Source: UMGS1663 sp046964515
GTDB taxonomy: Bacteria; Bacillota; Clostridia; TANB77; CAG-508
DNA: 64,000 nucleotides
Direction: 5' to 3'
Assembly: GCA_046964515.1 (NCBI GenBank)
Contig: JBKUYM010000007.1
Coordinates: 1-64,000, forward strand
Made by a program: the position numbers and the translations under genes. Below, in pieces: positions 44,256 to 53,451 of this stretch. Each line of letters opens with the position of its first letter. Position 1 is the stretch's first letter. The notes below the pieces were generated by a model. The model made no database searches and had not been told where the DNA came from. It was given only the letters and a program-made list of their open reading frames with translations.

Positions 44256-45974
44256 ATGCTAAACATAATTCAGAAGATAAAAGAAGATAAAAAAATGCAG
44301 TATTTAATCATTATTGTTGTTGGAATTTTACTAAGTATTCCTTTAAGTCAAATTCAAATTAGAGATACACATGATGGTGCTCTACATTTAATACGTTTAA
44401 TTAAAACAAGTCAAACTTTAGCATTAGGTAATTTTCCACCAATGGTAGTACCTAATATTATTAATGGTGCAGGATATGCTATGAATTTATTTTATCCGCC
44501 ATTGGTAACGTATATACCGCTTCTTATCAAAATGATTACCCCCAATTATGTTATGGCGCTAAAGCTATTTGGAGGTTTATGTATCATTTTATCAGGCTTT
44601 ACCATGTATCAATTTGTCTATCAAGTGACCAAAAGAAGAAGTATGGCTTTTTTTGCCGCTATTTTTTATATGATAGCACCTTACAAATTAGCCAATATTT
44701 ATAAGCGATATGCCATTGGGGAATTTGCAGCTTTGGTATTTATCCCATTTGTATTTTTAGGATTATATAATCTTTTTAAACAAGATGGAAAAAAACATTA
44801 TTATATAGCGATAGGGGCTATCGGATTAATGCTTACCCACACGGTTTCAACTTTTTATATAGCCTTATTCTCCATTATCTATGTGCTATTTTGTATAAAA
44901 AAACTAGCTAATAAAGAAATATTAAAAAAGATAGGTATCAATTTGTTCTTTATATTACTCATCTCTAGTTTCTTTTGGTTACCATTACTAGAGGCTAGTA
45001 TGTCAGCGGAATATACCATTTTAAATGATTCTCTTATGAGAACAACTCCACAATATACACAAGATAATACAATAGAATTTTATCAACTTTTTACAGATAA
45101 AGAGGAGGAAAATGGCACTACTTTTATCATTGGAATTCCGACACTTATTTTTATAATAGCGACTATTTTCACTTACAAAAAAGTAAATTCCTCTTATCAA
45201 GACTTTTATACGATTTTCTTATTCTTCTCGTTTATTAGTCTATTACTAACATTGACGATATTTCCTTGGAGATGGATGCTTAATATATTGTGCAAATTAC
45301 AATATCCTTGGCGCATGATAGGCTTCCTTAATTTCTTTATGAGTATGATATGTGGTATTAACCTAGTGATTCTTCTGAATAGGTGGATAAAATCAGATAA
45401 GATAAAAGTAATTGTTAGCGGTATTTGCATAATCATTATGGTTGGATATACGATTCCAGTTATGATGAAATTTAAAACAACGAAGCCTTTTACCCTAGAT
45501 TCTGAGTACGAAAAATACATTACTGAGACACCAGCGTTATCCCATATGCAAATTAATAGAGATTATTTACCTACAAAAGCACTATATTTACAAAATACAT
45601 ATTTAAAAGAAAGAGAAGATAAAACTTATGTATTAAGTGGCAATGTAGAGATAGTCAAAGAGGAAAAAGATAAATTACAAGATCAACTTAGTATTCAAAA
45701 TGGAGAAGAGGGTACGGTACTAGAATTACCTTATATTTTTTATCCGGGTTACCAAGTTTATTTAAAAATAGGGGAAACAAATTATGCATTAGAAACAAAA
45801 GAATCAGAAAATGGATTTATAGCCATTACTTTACCACAAGAAGTCTTACAAGGAAAAATTGAAGTCAGCTATACAGGAACATTGTTAACGAAAATCACCT
45901 ACATCATTTCTGCAGTAGGAACATTCATAGGGATTATATATATCTATCAAGAGAAGAAAAAAGAAAAGGAGTAA
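44256..45974 (+). CDS. PTPS-related (14-TM) membrane protein A
   Basis: This 572-residue polytopic protein has about twelve or more helices and a C-terminal soluble beta domain. After helix 1 it shows IQIRDTHDGALHLIRLIKT, then MNLFYPPLVTYIP and MIAPYKLANIYKRYAIGEF. These are hallmarks of the '6-pyruvoyl-tetrahydropterin synthase-related' membrane family, which is GT-C-like and probably involved in surface polymers. The next gene is a tandem paralogue 3 bp downstream. Substrate unknown. SD AAGGAG. Confidence 0.82.
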   Translation: MLNIIQKIKEDKKMQYLIIIVVGILLSIPLSQIQIRDTHDGALHLIRLIKTSQTLALGNFPPMVVPNIINGAGYAMNLFYPPLVTYIPLLIKMITPNYVMALKLFGGLCIILSGFTMYQFVYQVTKRRSMAFFAAIFYMIAPYKLANIYKRYAIGEFAALVFIPFVFLGLYNLFKQDGKKHYYIAIGAIGLMLTHTVSTFYIALFSIIYVLFCIKKLANKEILKKIGINLFFILLISSFFWLPLLEASMSAEYTILNDSLMRTTPQYTQDNTIEFYQLFTDKEEENGTTFIIGIPTLIFIIATIFTYKKVNSSYQDFYTIFLFFSFISLLLTLTIFPWRWMLNILCKLQYPWRMIGFLNFFMSMICGINLVILLNRWIKSDKIKVIVSGICIIIMVGYTIPVMMKFKTTKPFTLDSEYEKYITETPALSHMQINRDYLPTKALYLQNTYLKEREDKTYVLSGNVEIVKEEKDKLQDQLSIQNGEEGTVLELPYIFYPGYQVYLKIGETNYALETKESENGFIAITLPQEVLQGKIEVSYTGTLLTKITYIISAVGTFIGIIYIYQEKKKEKE

Positions 45975-45977
45975 AAT

Positions 45978-47681
45978 ATGGCAGATTTTTTGAAAAAAGA
46001 TAAAATTTTTGCCTATCTAATTATTATACTAGTTTCTATTTTTGTTTGTATACCACTTGCTAATAGTAAATTAGATATAACATATGATGATGGGATACAG
46101 CATATTTGTCGTTTAATGGGAACCAAACAATCCATACAAGAAGGACAAACTTTTCCTGTTATTATGTCTAATTTTTGTAATGGATTTGGCTATTCCTGGA
46201 ATTTATTTTATAGTCCTCTAACTGCCTTTGGTCCTTTATTATTACAATGGTTTGGAATATCTTTTACTACCTGTTTGAAATGGTTTATGTTGCTAATTAC
46301 CATGTTAACAGGTTTGGCGATGTATCAAATGGTAAAGGAGATAAGTAAAAATAATTTAGTAGCCATATTGGGTGCTGTTTTGTATATTTTAGCACCATAT
46401 CGTTTAACAGATATGTATATTCGTTATGCTTTAGCAGAATTAGTCTCTTTCTTATTTTTGCCGATTATCTTCTTAGGAATGTATCGTCTATTTTATCGTA
46501 CTAAAAAGAAAGATTATTTATTAGCAGTCGGTACAATAGGGCTTTTATTAACCCATACGGTTATTGCTTTTTATACAGCTATTTTTTGTTTTATTTATGT
46601 CATCCTACATTATAAAAAAATAAAAAAGAAAAAATTAATAAAACCAATTGTGGTAAATATAGTAGTAGCAATTATAATTTCTAGTTTTTTTTGGATTCCT
46701 TTATTAGAAACAAAACAAGCTACGCAATATGAGGTGTTCAAGCCTGGTAGAATGGAAAGAACCGATGTCTTAATTGCTTATAAATTAGATATTTCACAGT
46801 TATTCTATACAACGACAGATAGTGGAATGATTTACGAAATTGGTTTTATTACAATCATAGGATTATTGTTAACACCAATGGTAATTAAAAAAATAAGGAA
46901 GAGTCAGAAAATAAAAGCTAGTTGGTATAAAACCTATTTATTTATGCTAATTAGTGGTGTTGTTTGCTTATTAATGACTTTAAAAATCTTTCCTTTTGAA
47001 CATTTACCATCTATTTTAAAAATGTTACAATTTTCTTTTAGGTTATTAGAATTTTCGTCTTTCTTTTTAACAGTAGTAGCTGCTATCAATTATGGGATTC
47101 TTATTTACCATTTTGGAAAGAAAGAATTGGGAATTTTAATAGGTGTATGTTTATTTTTAACCGTTTTCTTATTTAATCATATTCGTTATAGAGAAGTAGC
47201 TTTTGATGAAAATATTTTGTGGCCAGCAGTTAGTGTAACACAGGAGACGGGAAGAGTACATGCTGGATGTGCAAGTTTTGAATATCTACCAACAAAGGCT
47301 TTCGAAAATAGAGATTATATTGAAACAAGAGACCAAAGTGTGCAGATAGTAGAGGGAAGTTGTCAAATAGAAGAAGAAAAAAAGGAAAATACCAATTTAT
47401 CTTTTCAGGTTTCTTATGTATTAACACCAACGAAAATCGAATTGCCATATATTTATTATCCGGGTTATACGGTATTAATAGAAATAGATGGAAAAAAAGA
47501 AAATTTACCAATTTATGAAACGGAAAAAGGATTTGTGGGAGTGACGATTCCTATTTGTGAACAAGGTTTTGTGACATTGCAGTATACAGGAACTATTTGG
47601 ATGAAGTTTTCTGCTTTTATTTCTTTGATAGGTGTTTGTATTTTTATAGGATTACAATTGAAAAAACGTTCTAGAGGATAG
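45978..47681 (+). CDS. PTPS-related (14-TM) membrane protein B
   Basis: This 567-residue paralogue of the preceding protein shows the same landmarks: DITYDDGIQHICRLMGT, WNLFYSPLTAFGP, LAPYRLTDMYIRYALAEL, then LPYIYYPGYTVLIEIDG near the end. The Asp pair after helix 1 and the C-terminal beta domain are retained, so both copies are probably active, perhaps on different sugars. It starts 3 bp after the first copy, with SD AAAAGGAG inside it. A terminator overlaps its stop. Confidence 0.82.
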   Translation: MADFLKKDKIFAYLIIILVSIFVCIPLANSKLDITYDDGIQHICRLMGTKQSIQEGQTFPVIMSNFCNGFGYSWNLFYSPLTAFGPLLLQWFGISFTTCLKWFMLLITMLTGLAMYQMVKEISKNNLVAILGAVLYILAPYRLTDMYIRYALAELVSFLFLPIIFLGMYRLFYRTKKKDYLLAVGTIGLLLTHTVIAFYTAIFCFIYVILHYKKIKKKKLIKPIVVNIVVAIIISSFFWIPLLETKQATQYEVFKPGRMERTDVLIAYKLDISQLFYTTTDSGMIYEIGFITIIGLLLTPMVIKKIRKSQKIKASWYKTYLFMLISGVVCLLMTLKIFPFEHLPSILKMLQFSFRLLEFSSFFLTVVAAINYGILIYHFGKKELGILIGVCLFLTVFLFNHIRYREVAFDENILWPAVSVTQETGRVHAGCASFEYLPTKAFENRDYIETRDQSVQIVEGSCQIEEEKKENTNLSFQVSYVLTPTKIELPYIYYPGYTVLIEIDGKKENLPIYETEKGFVGVTIPICEQGFVTLQYTGTIWMKFSAFISLIGVCIFIGLQLKKRSRG

Positions 47682-47701
47682 CTTCCTTTAGAGCGTTTTT
47701 T
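47661..47701 (+). terminator. Terminator overlapping the stop of protein B
   Basis: AAAACGTTCTAGAGG and CCTTTAGAGCGTTTT pair with two wobbles across an 8-nt loop containing the stop codon, followed by TT. Confidence 0.7.
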
Positions 47702-47818
47702 GCTACTTTTAACTGCCTTTTAGTTTAATTGAAACCATATAACTAAAATTATATAAACAGATATTGAATTAAGAATAAACTAATGATAGACTAATGATGA
47801 AATAAAAGGAGAACACTT

Positions 47819-48796
47819 ATGAAAAAGATGAAAGAAATTGTAATAGACAAATATACAATATTACCAATAGTTATATTAGCCATACCACTAATTTTAGTCC
47901 AAATAGTTAACTGTTTTGGATTAGAAAGCGTGAAGCTTGGTCCTATTACAATTCCACGATTATATACTTACAGAATAGCAGAGGTTGGCATCGGAAATAT
48001 TTTGGGAAATTTAAATTTATTTTCTCCCAATAATATATTTCAACTTATGTTTTCGGCAGACCATAATGCATTTAATAGTTTTAAAGAATTTGGAACAATT
48101 TATTATATAGTCATTCCTTTTGTGGCTTATGGATTTATTTTTAATTTAAAAGAGGCAATTACGAGTATAAAAGAAAGAAAATTTAGATTAAGAACTGTTT
48201 TTTTTATACAATTTATAACGATATTTTTAATCTTATTATTGTTTGCAAATCCGCAATTATATAAATTAAATCCTTTATTTATGTTGCTATTGGTCTTTGC
48301 AACAGAGGGAATATTATGGCTATATCATAAAGACAAAACTTTGGGATATTTAGTGATATTTATATTAATCATAACCTTTATCATTTTTGAAATATTCTAT
48401 TTTCACAATATCAATAAAAAAGCAGGGGTTGCCTTTAATACAGATGTTCTATCTTTAGTAAACTATTTAGAAACAGAATACCCAAACCAAGAAATATACT
48501 TAGAGACAGATGCTATACAGCAATATATATATGTATTACTTGCAAATAAAGTATCTCCCTATGAATTTATGCAAGATATGCAAATCGTACAATTTGAAAA
48601 TGGAGATACGGAGGTTGTAAAAGCAGGAAGATATCACTTCTTAGATTTTAAAATAGATAAAGATAGGGTATATGTCTTAGAAGAAAATAATCTATTTAAA
48701 AAAAATAGGGTAGAGATGTATAAACAAATATTGGAAAAACAAGGATTTCAGCAAAAAGTATATAATCATTTCTTACTATATAGTTTTTCAGAATGA
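47819..48796 (+). CDS. N-terminally truncated GT39-like membrane protein
   Basis: The 325-residue protein has about five helices and a soluble C-terminal part. From its first residues (MKKMKEIVIDKYTILPIVIL, KLGPITIPRLYTY, LNLFSPNNIFQLM) it matches the second half of the GT39-like protein at 15724, which reads IKIKEIVISAIIF, QLGIITIPYYESL, MLLFSPDPLHQLV. The catalytic first half with the Asp-Glu pair is absent. AAAAGGAG sits before the ATG, so the truncated form seems translated. It may be a decayed gene or an accessory half-protein. Confidence 0.7.
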   Translation: MKKMKEIVIDKYTILPIVILAIPLILVQIVNCFGLESVKLGPITIPRLYTYRIAEVGIGNILGNLNLFSPNNIFQLMFSADHNAFNSFKEFGTIYYIVIPFVAYGFIFNLKEAITSIKERKFRLRTVFFIQFITIFLILLLFANPQLYKLNPLFMLLLVFATEGILWLYHKDKTLGYLVIFILIITFIIFEIFYFHNINKKAGVAFNTDVLSLVNYLETEYPNQEIYLETDAIQQYIYVLLANKVSPYEFMQDMQIVQFENGDTEVVKAGRYHFLDFKIDKDRVYVLEENNLFKKNRVEMYKQILEKQGFQQKVYNHFLLYSFSE

Positions 48797-48834
48797 GCGT
48801 ATACTGGAATTTTTAAGTGATTATAATAAGGGAA

Positions 48835-48863
48835 TTGACTTAAAAGGTAAAATGCGGTAAAAT
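48835..48863 (+). promoter_or_regulatory. Promoter of the der-plsY-gpsA-dtd cluster
   Basis: TTGACT (48835-48840), a 17-nt spacer, and TAAAAT (48858-48863). Confidence 0.75.
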
Positions 48864-48894
48864 AGGGAAGAAGTGGAAGAGGTGAGCAAACTAT

Positions 48895-50217
48895 ATGAAA
48901 CCAACAGTAGCAATTGTAGGAAGGCCAAATGTAGGAAAATCTACATTTTTTAATTATATTATAGGAAAGAGAGTCTCGATTGTAGAAGATAAACCCGGTG
49001 TTACAAGGGATCGTGTTTATGCAGAGGCTACTTGGAGAGATAAAACATTTACGTTAGTGGATACTGGCGGAATTGAACCAGAATCAGAAGATGTCATTAT
49101 TTCTCAAATGCGTGAACAAGCAACTATGGCCATGCAAATAGCAGATGTCATTATTTTTTTAACAGATATGAAACAAGGTGTTACAGCAGCCGATCAAGAA
49201 ATTAGTCTTATGTTAAAAAAAGCAAAAAAACCCGTTATTCTAGTTTGTAATAAAGCAGATAATTTTGGGAAAACAGCTAATGAGGTATATGAATTTTATA
49301 ATTTAGGATTGGGAGATCCTTATCCAGTTTCTTCTGTAAATGCCATTGGTATTGGCGATGTGTTAGATGCTATTTATGACCATTTGCCGAAACAAGAAAA
49401 CTTGCAAGAAGATGACACTATAAAAGTGGCAGTTATTGGAAAACCAAATGTAGGAAAATCTTCTTTGATTAATAAAATATTAGGAGAAAATCGTGTGATT
49501 GTTAGCGACATAGCAGGAACAACTAGAGATGCAATCGATTCTTATTTTCAAAATGAACAAGGTAAGTACATTTTTATAGATACAGCAGGAATTAGAAGAA
49601 AAAGTAAAGTAGAAGAATCTACAGAAAAATATAGTGTTATGAGAAGCTTGCTAGCGATTGAACGAGCAGATGTGTGCTTATTATTAATAGACGCCCAAGA
49701 AGGTGTTACGCAACAAGATGCTAGAATTGCAGGAGAAGCCCATGAAGCAGGTAAAGGTGTCATTATTGTTATTAATAAATGGGATACTTATGAAAAAGAT
49801 GAAAAATCTACTGAGAAATATAAGAAACAGGTGTATCAAGACTTAGCTTATTTATCCTATGCACCAATCTTATTTATTTCTGCTAAAACAGGGCAAAGAG
49901 TCCATAAATTATTCGAGTGTATTAATCAAGTGGCTAGTCAGAATGCGATGCGTGTTTCAACAGCTGTTTTAAACCAAGTTTTAAATGAAGCGATTAGTAT
50001 TGTACAACCGCCAACTGATAAAGGAAAGCGTTTGAAAATTTATTATATGACACAGGCTTCTACAAAACCACCAACATTTGTTGTATTTGTAAATGATAAA
50101 GATTTATTTCATTTTTCTTATGAACGTTATTTGGTTAATCAAATTCGAAAAGAATTTACATTAACAGGAACTCCTGTTAGAATGATTGTTCGAGAGAAAA
50201 AAGAAAAAGATGTGTAA
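48895..50217 (+). CDS. der: Ribosome-assembly GTPase Der (EngA)
   Basis: Der assists 50S subunit maturation. The 440 residues contain two tandem G domains and a KH-like C-terminal domain. G1 motifs are GRPNVGKSTFF and GKPNVGKSSLI. G3 motifs are DTGGIEP and DTAGIRRKSK. G4 motifs are NKAD and NKWD. The C-terminus ends TGTPVRMIVREKK, as in the family. There is no in-frame CGG. It heads a conserved Clostridia/Bacilli gene order with plsY and gpsA. Confidence 0.97.
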   Translation: MKPTVAIVGRPNVGKSTFFNYIIGKRVSIVEDKPGVTRDRVYAEATWRDKTFTLVDTGGIEPESEDVIISQMREQATMAMQIADVIIFLTDMKQGVTAADQEISLMLKKAKKPVILVCNKADNFGKTANEVYEFYNLGLGDPYPVSSVNAIGIGDVLDAIYDHLPKQENLQEDDTIKVAVIGKPNVGKSSLINKILGENRVIVSDIAGTTRDAIDSYFQNEQGKYIFIDTAGIRRKSKVEESTEKYSVMRSLLAIERADVCLLLIDAQEGVTQQDARIAGEAHEAGKGVIIVINKWDTYEKDEKSTEKYKKQVYQDLAYLSYAPILFISAKTGQRVHKLFECINQVASQNAMRVSTAVLNQVLNEAISIVQPPTDKGKRLKIYYMTQASTKPPTFVVFVNDKDLFHFSYERYLVNQIRKEFTLTGTPVRMIVREKKEKDV

Positions 50218-50249
50218 TTATAAATCAAAAGAAAGAAGGAAAGATAAAA

Positions 50250-50888
50250 ATGGGAGCTATGATTTTTGTAGCAATTATTGCTTATTTATTAGGTAGTATT
50301 AGTTTTTCGGTTATTATTAGTAAAAAAGTAGCAGGATTTGATGTAAGAGAAAAAGGAAGCGGTAATGCTGGAACTACAAATGTATTAAGAACAGTTGGAA
50401 AAAAAGCATCTGCAATTACTTTACTATGTGATATTTTAAAAGGCGTTGTCGCTGTTTTGATTGCGTTTATAGTAGGAAATATAACAAAGGAAAATCAAGA
50501 TATTTTAGTGCAAATAGCAGGTATTCTAGTTATTGTAGGCCATACTTTTCCTATTTTCTTTGGGTTTAAAGGAGGAAAAGGGATTGCAACAGCCTTAGGT
50601 GTACTGCTAGTAACCAATTGGCATATAGGCTTAATTTGTTTAGTTTTTGCTTTAGTATTAATGGCTTTAACGAGAATGGTATCTTTAGGCTCTATAGCAG
50701 CTGCTATTTTATTCCCTATATTGGTTCTATTTATGCCACAAAGTGCTTATTTAGTACAGGGCAATCACTTGAATTATGTGATTTATGCAATTATTCTAGC
50801 TATATTCGTTGTTTTTAATCATCGAACCAATATAAAAAGATTATTAGAAGGTAAAGAAAATAAGTTAGATTTTAAAAAAGTGAAATAG
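50250..50888 (+). CDS. plsY: Acyl-phosphate:glycerol-3-phosphate acyltransferase
   Basis: PlsY makes lysophosphatidic acid from acyl phosphate and glycerol-3-phosphate in the membrane. The 212 residues form about five helices. Three conserved cytoplasmic motifs are visible: YLLGSISFSVI with VREKGSGNAGTTNVLR, GHTFPIFFGFKGGKGIATALG, and NHRTNIKRLLEGKENK. SD AAGGAAAG precedes ATG 50250; a second ATG three codons later is possible. The placement before gpsA, whose product supplies the glycerol-3-phosphate, is functionally coherent. Confidence 0.96.
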   Translation: MGAMIFVAIIAYLLGSISFSVIISKKVAGFDVREKGSGNAGTTNVLRTVGKKASAITLLCDILKGVVAVLIAFIVGNITKENQDILVQIAGILVIVGHTFPIFFGFKGGKGIATALGVLLVTNWHIGLICLVFALVLMALTRMVSLGSIAAAILFPILVLFMPQSAYLVQGNHLNYVIYAIILAIFVVFNHRTNIKRLLEGKENKLDFKKVK

Positions 50889-50911
50889 AGTTAATAAGAA
50901 AAAACAAATAA

Positions 50912-50975
50912 GGAGAAACATGTATTTTTAGAAAATAAATTTAATAACTTTCTAAAAGTACATGTTCCCTTTTTA
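50912..50975 (+). terminator. Long hairpin between plsY and gpsA
   Basis: GGAGAAACATGTA.TTTTTAGAAA (about 50912-50934) pairs with TTTCTAAAAGTACATGTTCCC (about 50949-50969), followed by TTTTT. It may be a full or partial terminator inside the cluster. Confidence 0.7.
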
Positions 50976-51002
50976 GAAAGCATAAAAGAGGAGGAAACAA
51001 AA

Positions 51003-51986
51003 GTGAAAAATATAGCCATAATTGGTAGTGGAAGTTGGGGAGTAGCACTAGCTATTCATTTAGCAGGAATGGGGCATTTCGTTAAAATATGGTCTTTCTT
51101 ACAAGAAGAAGCAGATTTCATTAATCAAGAAAAAAGATGCAAATTTTTACCAGATGTCAAGATACCAGAAGGGATTGTATGTACGACTTCTTATGAAAAA
51201 GCAATAGAAGGTTCTGACATTATCTTGCATGTTACACCATCCAAATTTACTAGAGAGACCGTTAAACAATATAAAGATTATGTAACAAATCAAATAGTGG
51301 TTATTTGTACAAAAGGTTTTGAAAAAGATACTTTATGTACTTTAGATGAAGTTTTTAAACAAGAAATGCCACAAACAAAGCTTGCCGTATTGTCTGGCCC
51401 TAGCCATGCAGAAGAAGTTTCAAAAGCAATTCCTACAGCAATGGTAATAGCAGCAGAAGATAATCAAGATGCGGAAATGTTAAGAGATGTTTTTATGAAT
51501 GCTAATCTTAGAGTCTATACTTCTCAAGATATGAAAGGAATTGAGTTAGGTGGTGCTTTAAAAAATATTATTGCTTTTTGTGCAGGAGTAGCAGCAGGGA
51601 TTGGATTAGGAGATAATTCCTTTGCAGCCTTAATTACAAGAGGTCTGGGCGAAATTGCAAGATTAGGGGTTATGTTAGGCGGAAAAAAAGAAACGTTTTA
51701 TGGTTTAACAGGTTTAGGAGATTTAATTGTTACTTGCTTAAGTGAACATAGTAGAAATAGAAGAGCAGGAAAGTTAGTAGGCCAAGGAATGCCATTAGAG
51801 GAAGTTAGAAAAGAAATTGGTATGGTAATAGAAGGGGTAGATAATATTGAAGTAGCGTATGCCCTTTCTAAAAAATATCAAGTAGAAGTACCGATTATTG
51901 ATGCCGTGTATGAAATGTTATATGAAAAATTAGATCCTAAAATGGCTGTAAATCGTTTGATGACAAGAGATAAAAAAGAAGAATAA
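51003..51986 (+). CDS. gpsA: Glycerol-3-phosphate dehydrogenase (NAD(P)+)
   Basis: GpsA reduces dihydroxyacetone phosphate to glycerol-3-phosphate for phospholipids. The 327 residues have the N-terminal Rossmann motif IAIIGSGSWGVALAIHLA. VLSGPSHAEEVSKAIPTAMV and KNIIAFCAGVAAGIGLGDN (catalytic Lys region) follow, with GLTGLGDLIVTCLSEHSRNR after them. It starts with GTG at 51003 behind GAGGAGG. dtd follows after 22 bp. Confidence 0.96.
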   Translation: MKNIAIIGSGSWGVALAIHLAGMGHFVKIWSFLQEEADFINQEKRCKFLPDVKIPEGIVCTTSYEKAIEGSDIILHVTPSKFTRETVKQYKDYVTNQIVVICTKGFEKDTLCTLDEVFKQEMPQTKLAVLSGPSHAEEVSKAIPTAMVIAAEDNQDAEMLRDVFMNANLRVYTSQDMKGIELGGALKNIIAFCAGVAAGIGLGDNSFAALITRGLGEIARLGVMLGGKKETFYGLTGLGDLIVTCLSEHSRNRRAGKLVGQGMPLEEVRKEIGMVIEGVDNIEVAYALSKKYQVEVPIIDAVYEMLYEKLDPKMAVNRLMTRDKKEE

Positions 51987-52008
51987 GCAATAAAAAGGTT
52001 GTGAAAGT

Positions 52009-52446
52009 ATGAGATTAGTAGTCCAAAGAGTAAAAAACGCTAGTGTTACCGTAGAAGAAAACATAGTAGGTTCTATTAAAAAAGGTTTTTTAGTATTATT
52101 AGGTGTGGGTCCTGAAGATACAGAAGAAACAGTGAATTATTTAGTTCAAAAGTTAATAAAGTTACGCGTGTTTGAAGATGAAAAGGGAAAAATGAATTTA
52201 GCCTTAAAAGAAATACAAGGCGAACTATTAATTATTTCTCAATTTACATTATATGCAGATTGTACACAAGGAAATCGTCCAAGTTTTATAAATGCAGCAA
52301 AGCCAGAACAGGCAAATGCTTTATACGCCTATTTTATTCAAAAATGTAAAGAACAAGACATCTATGTACAACAGGGAATTTTTGGAGCAGATATGCAAGT
52401 ATCTTTGATAAATGATGGACCAGTTACTATTTTATTAGAAAAATAA
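52009..52446 (+). CDS. dtd: D-aminoacyl-tRNA deacylase
   Basis: Dtd removes D-amino acids from mischarged tRNA. The 145 residues are full length, with MRLVVQRVKNASVTVEE at the start. The active-site motif SQFTLYADCTQGNRPSF and the C-terminal NDGPVTILLE (the Gly-cis-Pro-type region, here GPVT) are present. SD AAGGTTGTG is weak. Adjacent to gpsA and probably co-transcribed. Confidence 0.95.
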   Translation: MRLVVQRVKNASVTVEENIVGSIKKGFLVLLGVGPEDTEETVNYLVQKLIKLRVFEDEKGKMNLALKEIQGELLIISQFTLYADCTQGNRPSFINAAKPEQANALYAYFIQKCKEQDIYVQQGIFGADMQVSLINDGPVTILLEK

Positions 52447-52637
52447 ATACAATTTTTAATAAGTTTTTATATGCTACTAAATATTGTTATAAGTTGACTT
52501 TACAGGTGCTTTTGGTACTTCTGTTTTGAGAAGATATTCACATATATTTCTATAAATTCTTATATTTTTACTTTCAAAAGTAGTAAAATAGTAGTAAGTT
52601 TTTTATATGCAGTATTTACATTTTATTGTAATTACTT

Positions 52638-52703
52638 AGTTGTGGAGTAAGTGGCGTAGCCACGGTTGCACCCACAACTATAAGGTTAGTATTACCCTTA
52701 TAG
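52638..52703 (+). other. Structured intergenic element with nested hairpins
   Basis: AGTTGTGG (52638-52645) pairs with CCCACAACT (52671-52679). Inside it is GTGGC-GTA-GCCAC (52651-52663). Immediately after, CTATAAGG (52678-52685) pairs with CCTTATAG (52696-52703). No ORF or clear terminator function fits. The rest of the 52447-52637 stretch is featureless AT-rich DNA. Confidence 0.55.
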
Positions 52704-52745
52704 TGTAGCAATTTTCATAAAGTATGATATAATGTATCTAGTAAG

Positions 52746-52782
52746 AAAAATAGTAATTTGTATAACAGATTACTATTTTTGA
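52746..52782 (+). terminator. Terminator-like hairpin upstream of the Crp/Fnr gene
   Basis: AAAAATAGTAAT (52746-52757) pairs with ATTACTATTTTT (52769-52780), then GATTTT. Confidence 0.65.
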
Positions 52783-52787
52783 TTTTA

Positions 52788-52829
52788 TTAACAAATGTTA
52801 ATGCACCTTAAAAAAATTGATGTTAAAAT
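52788..52829 (+). promoter_or_regulatory. Crp/Fnr-type operator and promoter
   Basis: The palindrome TTAAC-AAAT-GTTAA (52788-52801) has the geometry of Crp/Fnr-family sites. A -10 TAAAAT lies at 52824-52829 with no good -35. The palindrome is centred about 41.5 bp upstream of the predicted start site near 52836, the classical class II activator position. Confidence 0.65.
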
Positions 52830-52846
52830 AAAGTTGGAGGTAGCAA

Positions 52847-53437
52847 ATGGAAACGGAAACTATAAATAAAAAGGATTTAATTAAAAATATTTTTCAAATA
52901 GAAAATGAAGTACTTATCAATAAAATTTTAAAAATAGCAGAAGAAAAATTATTTAAAGCAAATGATATAATTCAAAATATTGGAGAAAAGCAAACAGAAG
53001 TATATTTGTTATATAAAGGCTTAGCAAGGAGTTATTATTTAGATATAAATGGAAACGATATTACAAAAATGTTTATGAAAGAAAATGATTTTTGTGTTGG
53101 AGAAAGTTTATTTGAAAATGAACCAAGTATTCAAGGTGTTGAAGCATTAGAAGATATGAAAACATTAAAATTTGATGCTAAAGAATTAAAAAGATTACTT
53201 TTATCAGATAAATATTTAACTGATTTATATATGAGATACTTGGAGAATAGTCTTATATATAAAATGAAAAGAGAAAGTTCATTCCAAATAATGAGTGCAA
53301 CAGAAAGATATTTAAGATTTCAAAAAGATTATAAAGATATTGAAAACAGAGTAAATCAAAGTTATATAGCTTCTTATTTAGGAATTGCTCCAGAATCTTT
53401 AAGTAGAATAAAAAGAACAATAAAAGAAGAAAATTAG
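52847..53437 (+). CDS. Crp/Fnr-family transcriptional regulator
   Basis: This 196-residue protein has an N-terminal cyclic-nucleotide-binding-type beta roll (about 15-115; KANDIIQNIGEKQTEVYLLY, MKENDFCVGESLFENEPS). A dimer helix and a C-terminal winged helix with the recognition segment QSYIASYLGIAPESLSRIKR follow. No Cys cluster for an FeS centre is visible, so it is Crp-like rather than Fnr-like. It heads a three-gene operon with a hydrolase and an SDR and carries a matching palindrome upstream, so autoregulation is likely. SD TTGGAGG. Confidence 0.88.
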   Translation: METETINKKDLIKNIFQIENEVLINKILKIAEEKLFKANDIIQNIGEKQTEVYLLYKGLARSYYLDINGNDITKMFMKENDFCVGESLFENEPSIQGVEALEDMKTLKFDAKELKRLLLSDKYLTDLYMRYLENSLIYKMKRESSFQIMSATERYLRFQKDYKDIENRVNQSYIASYLGIAPESLSRIKRTIKEEN

Positions 53438-53451
53438 GAGGGATTAATTAT

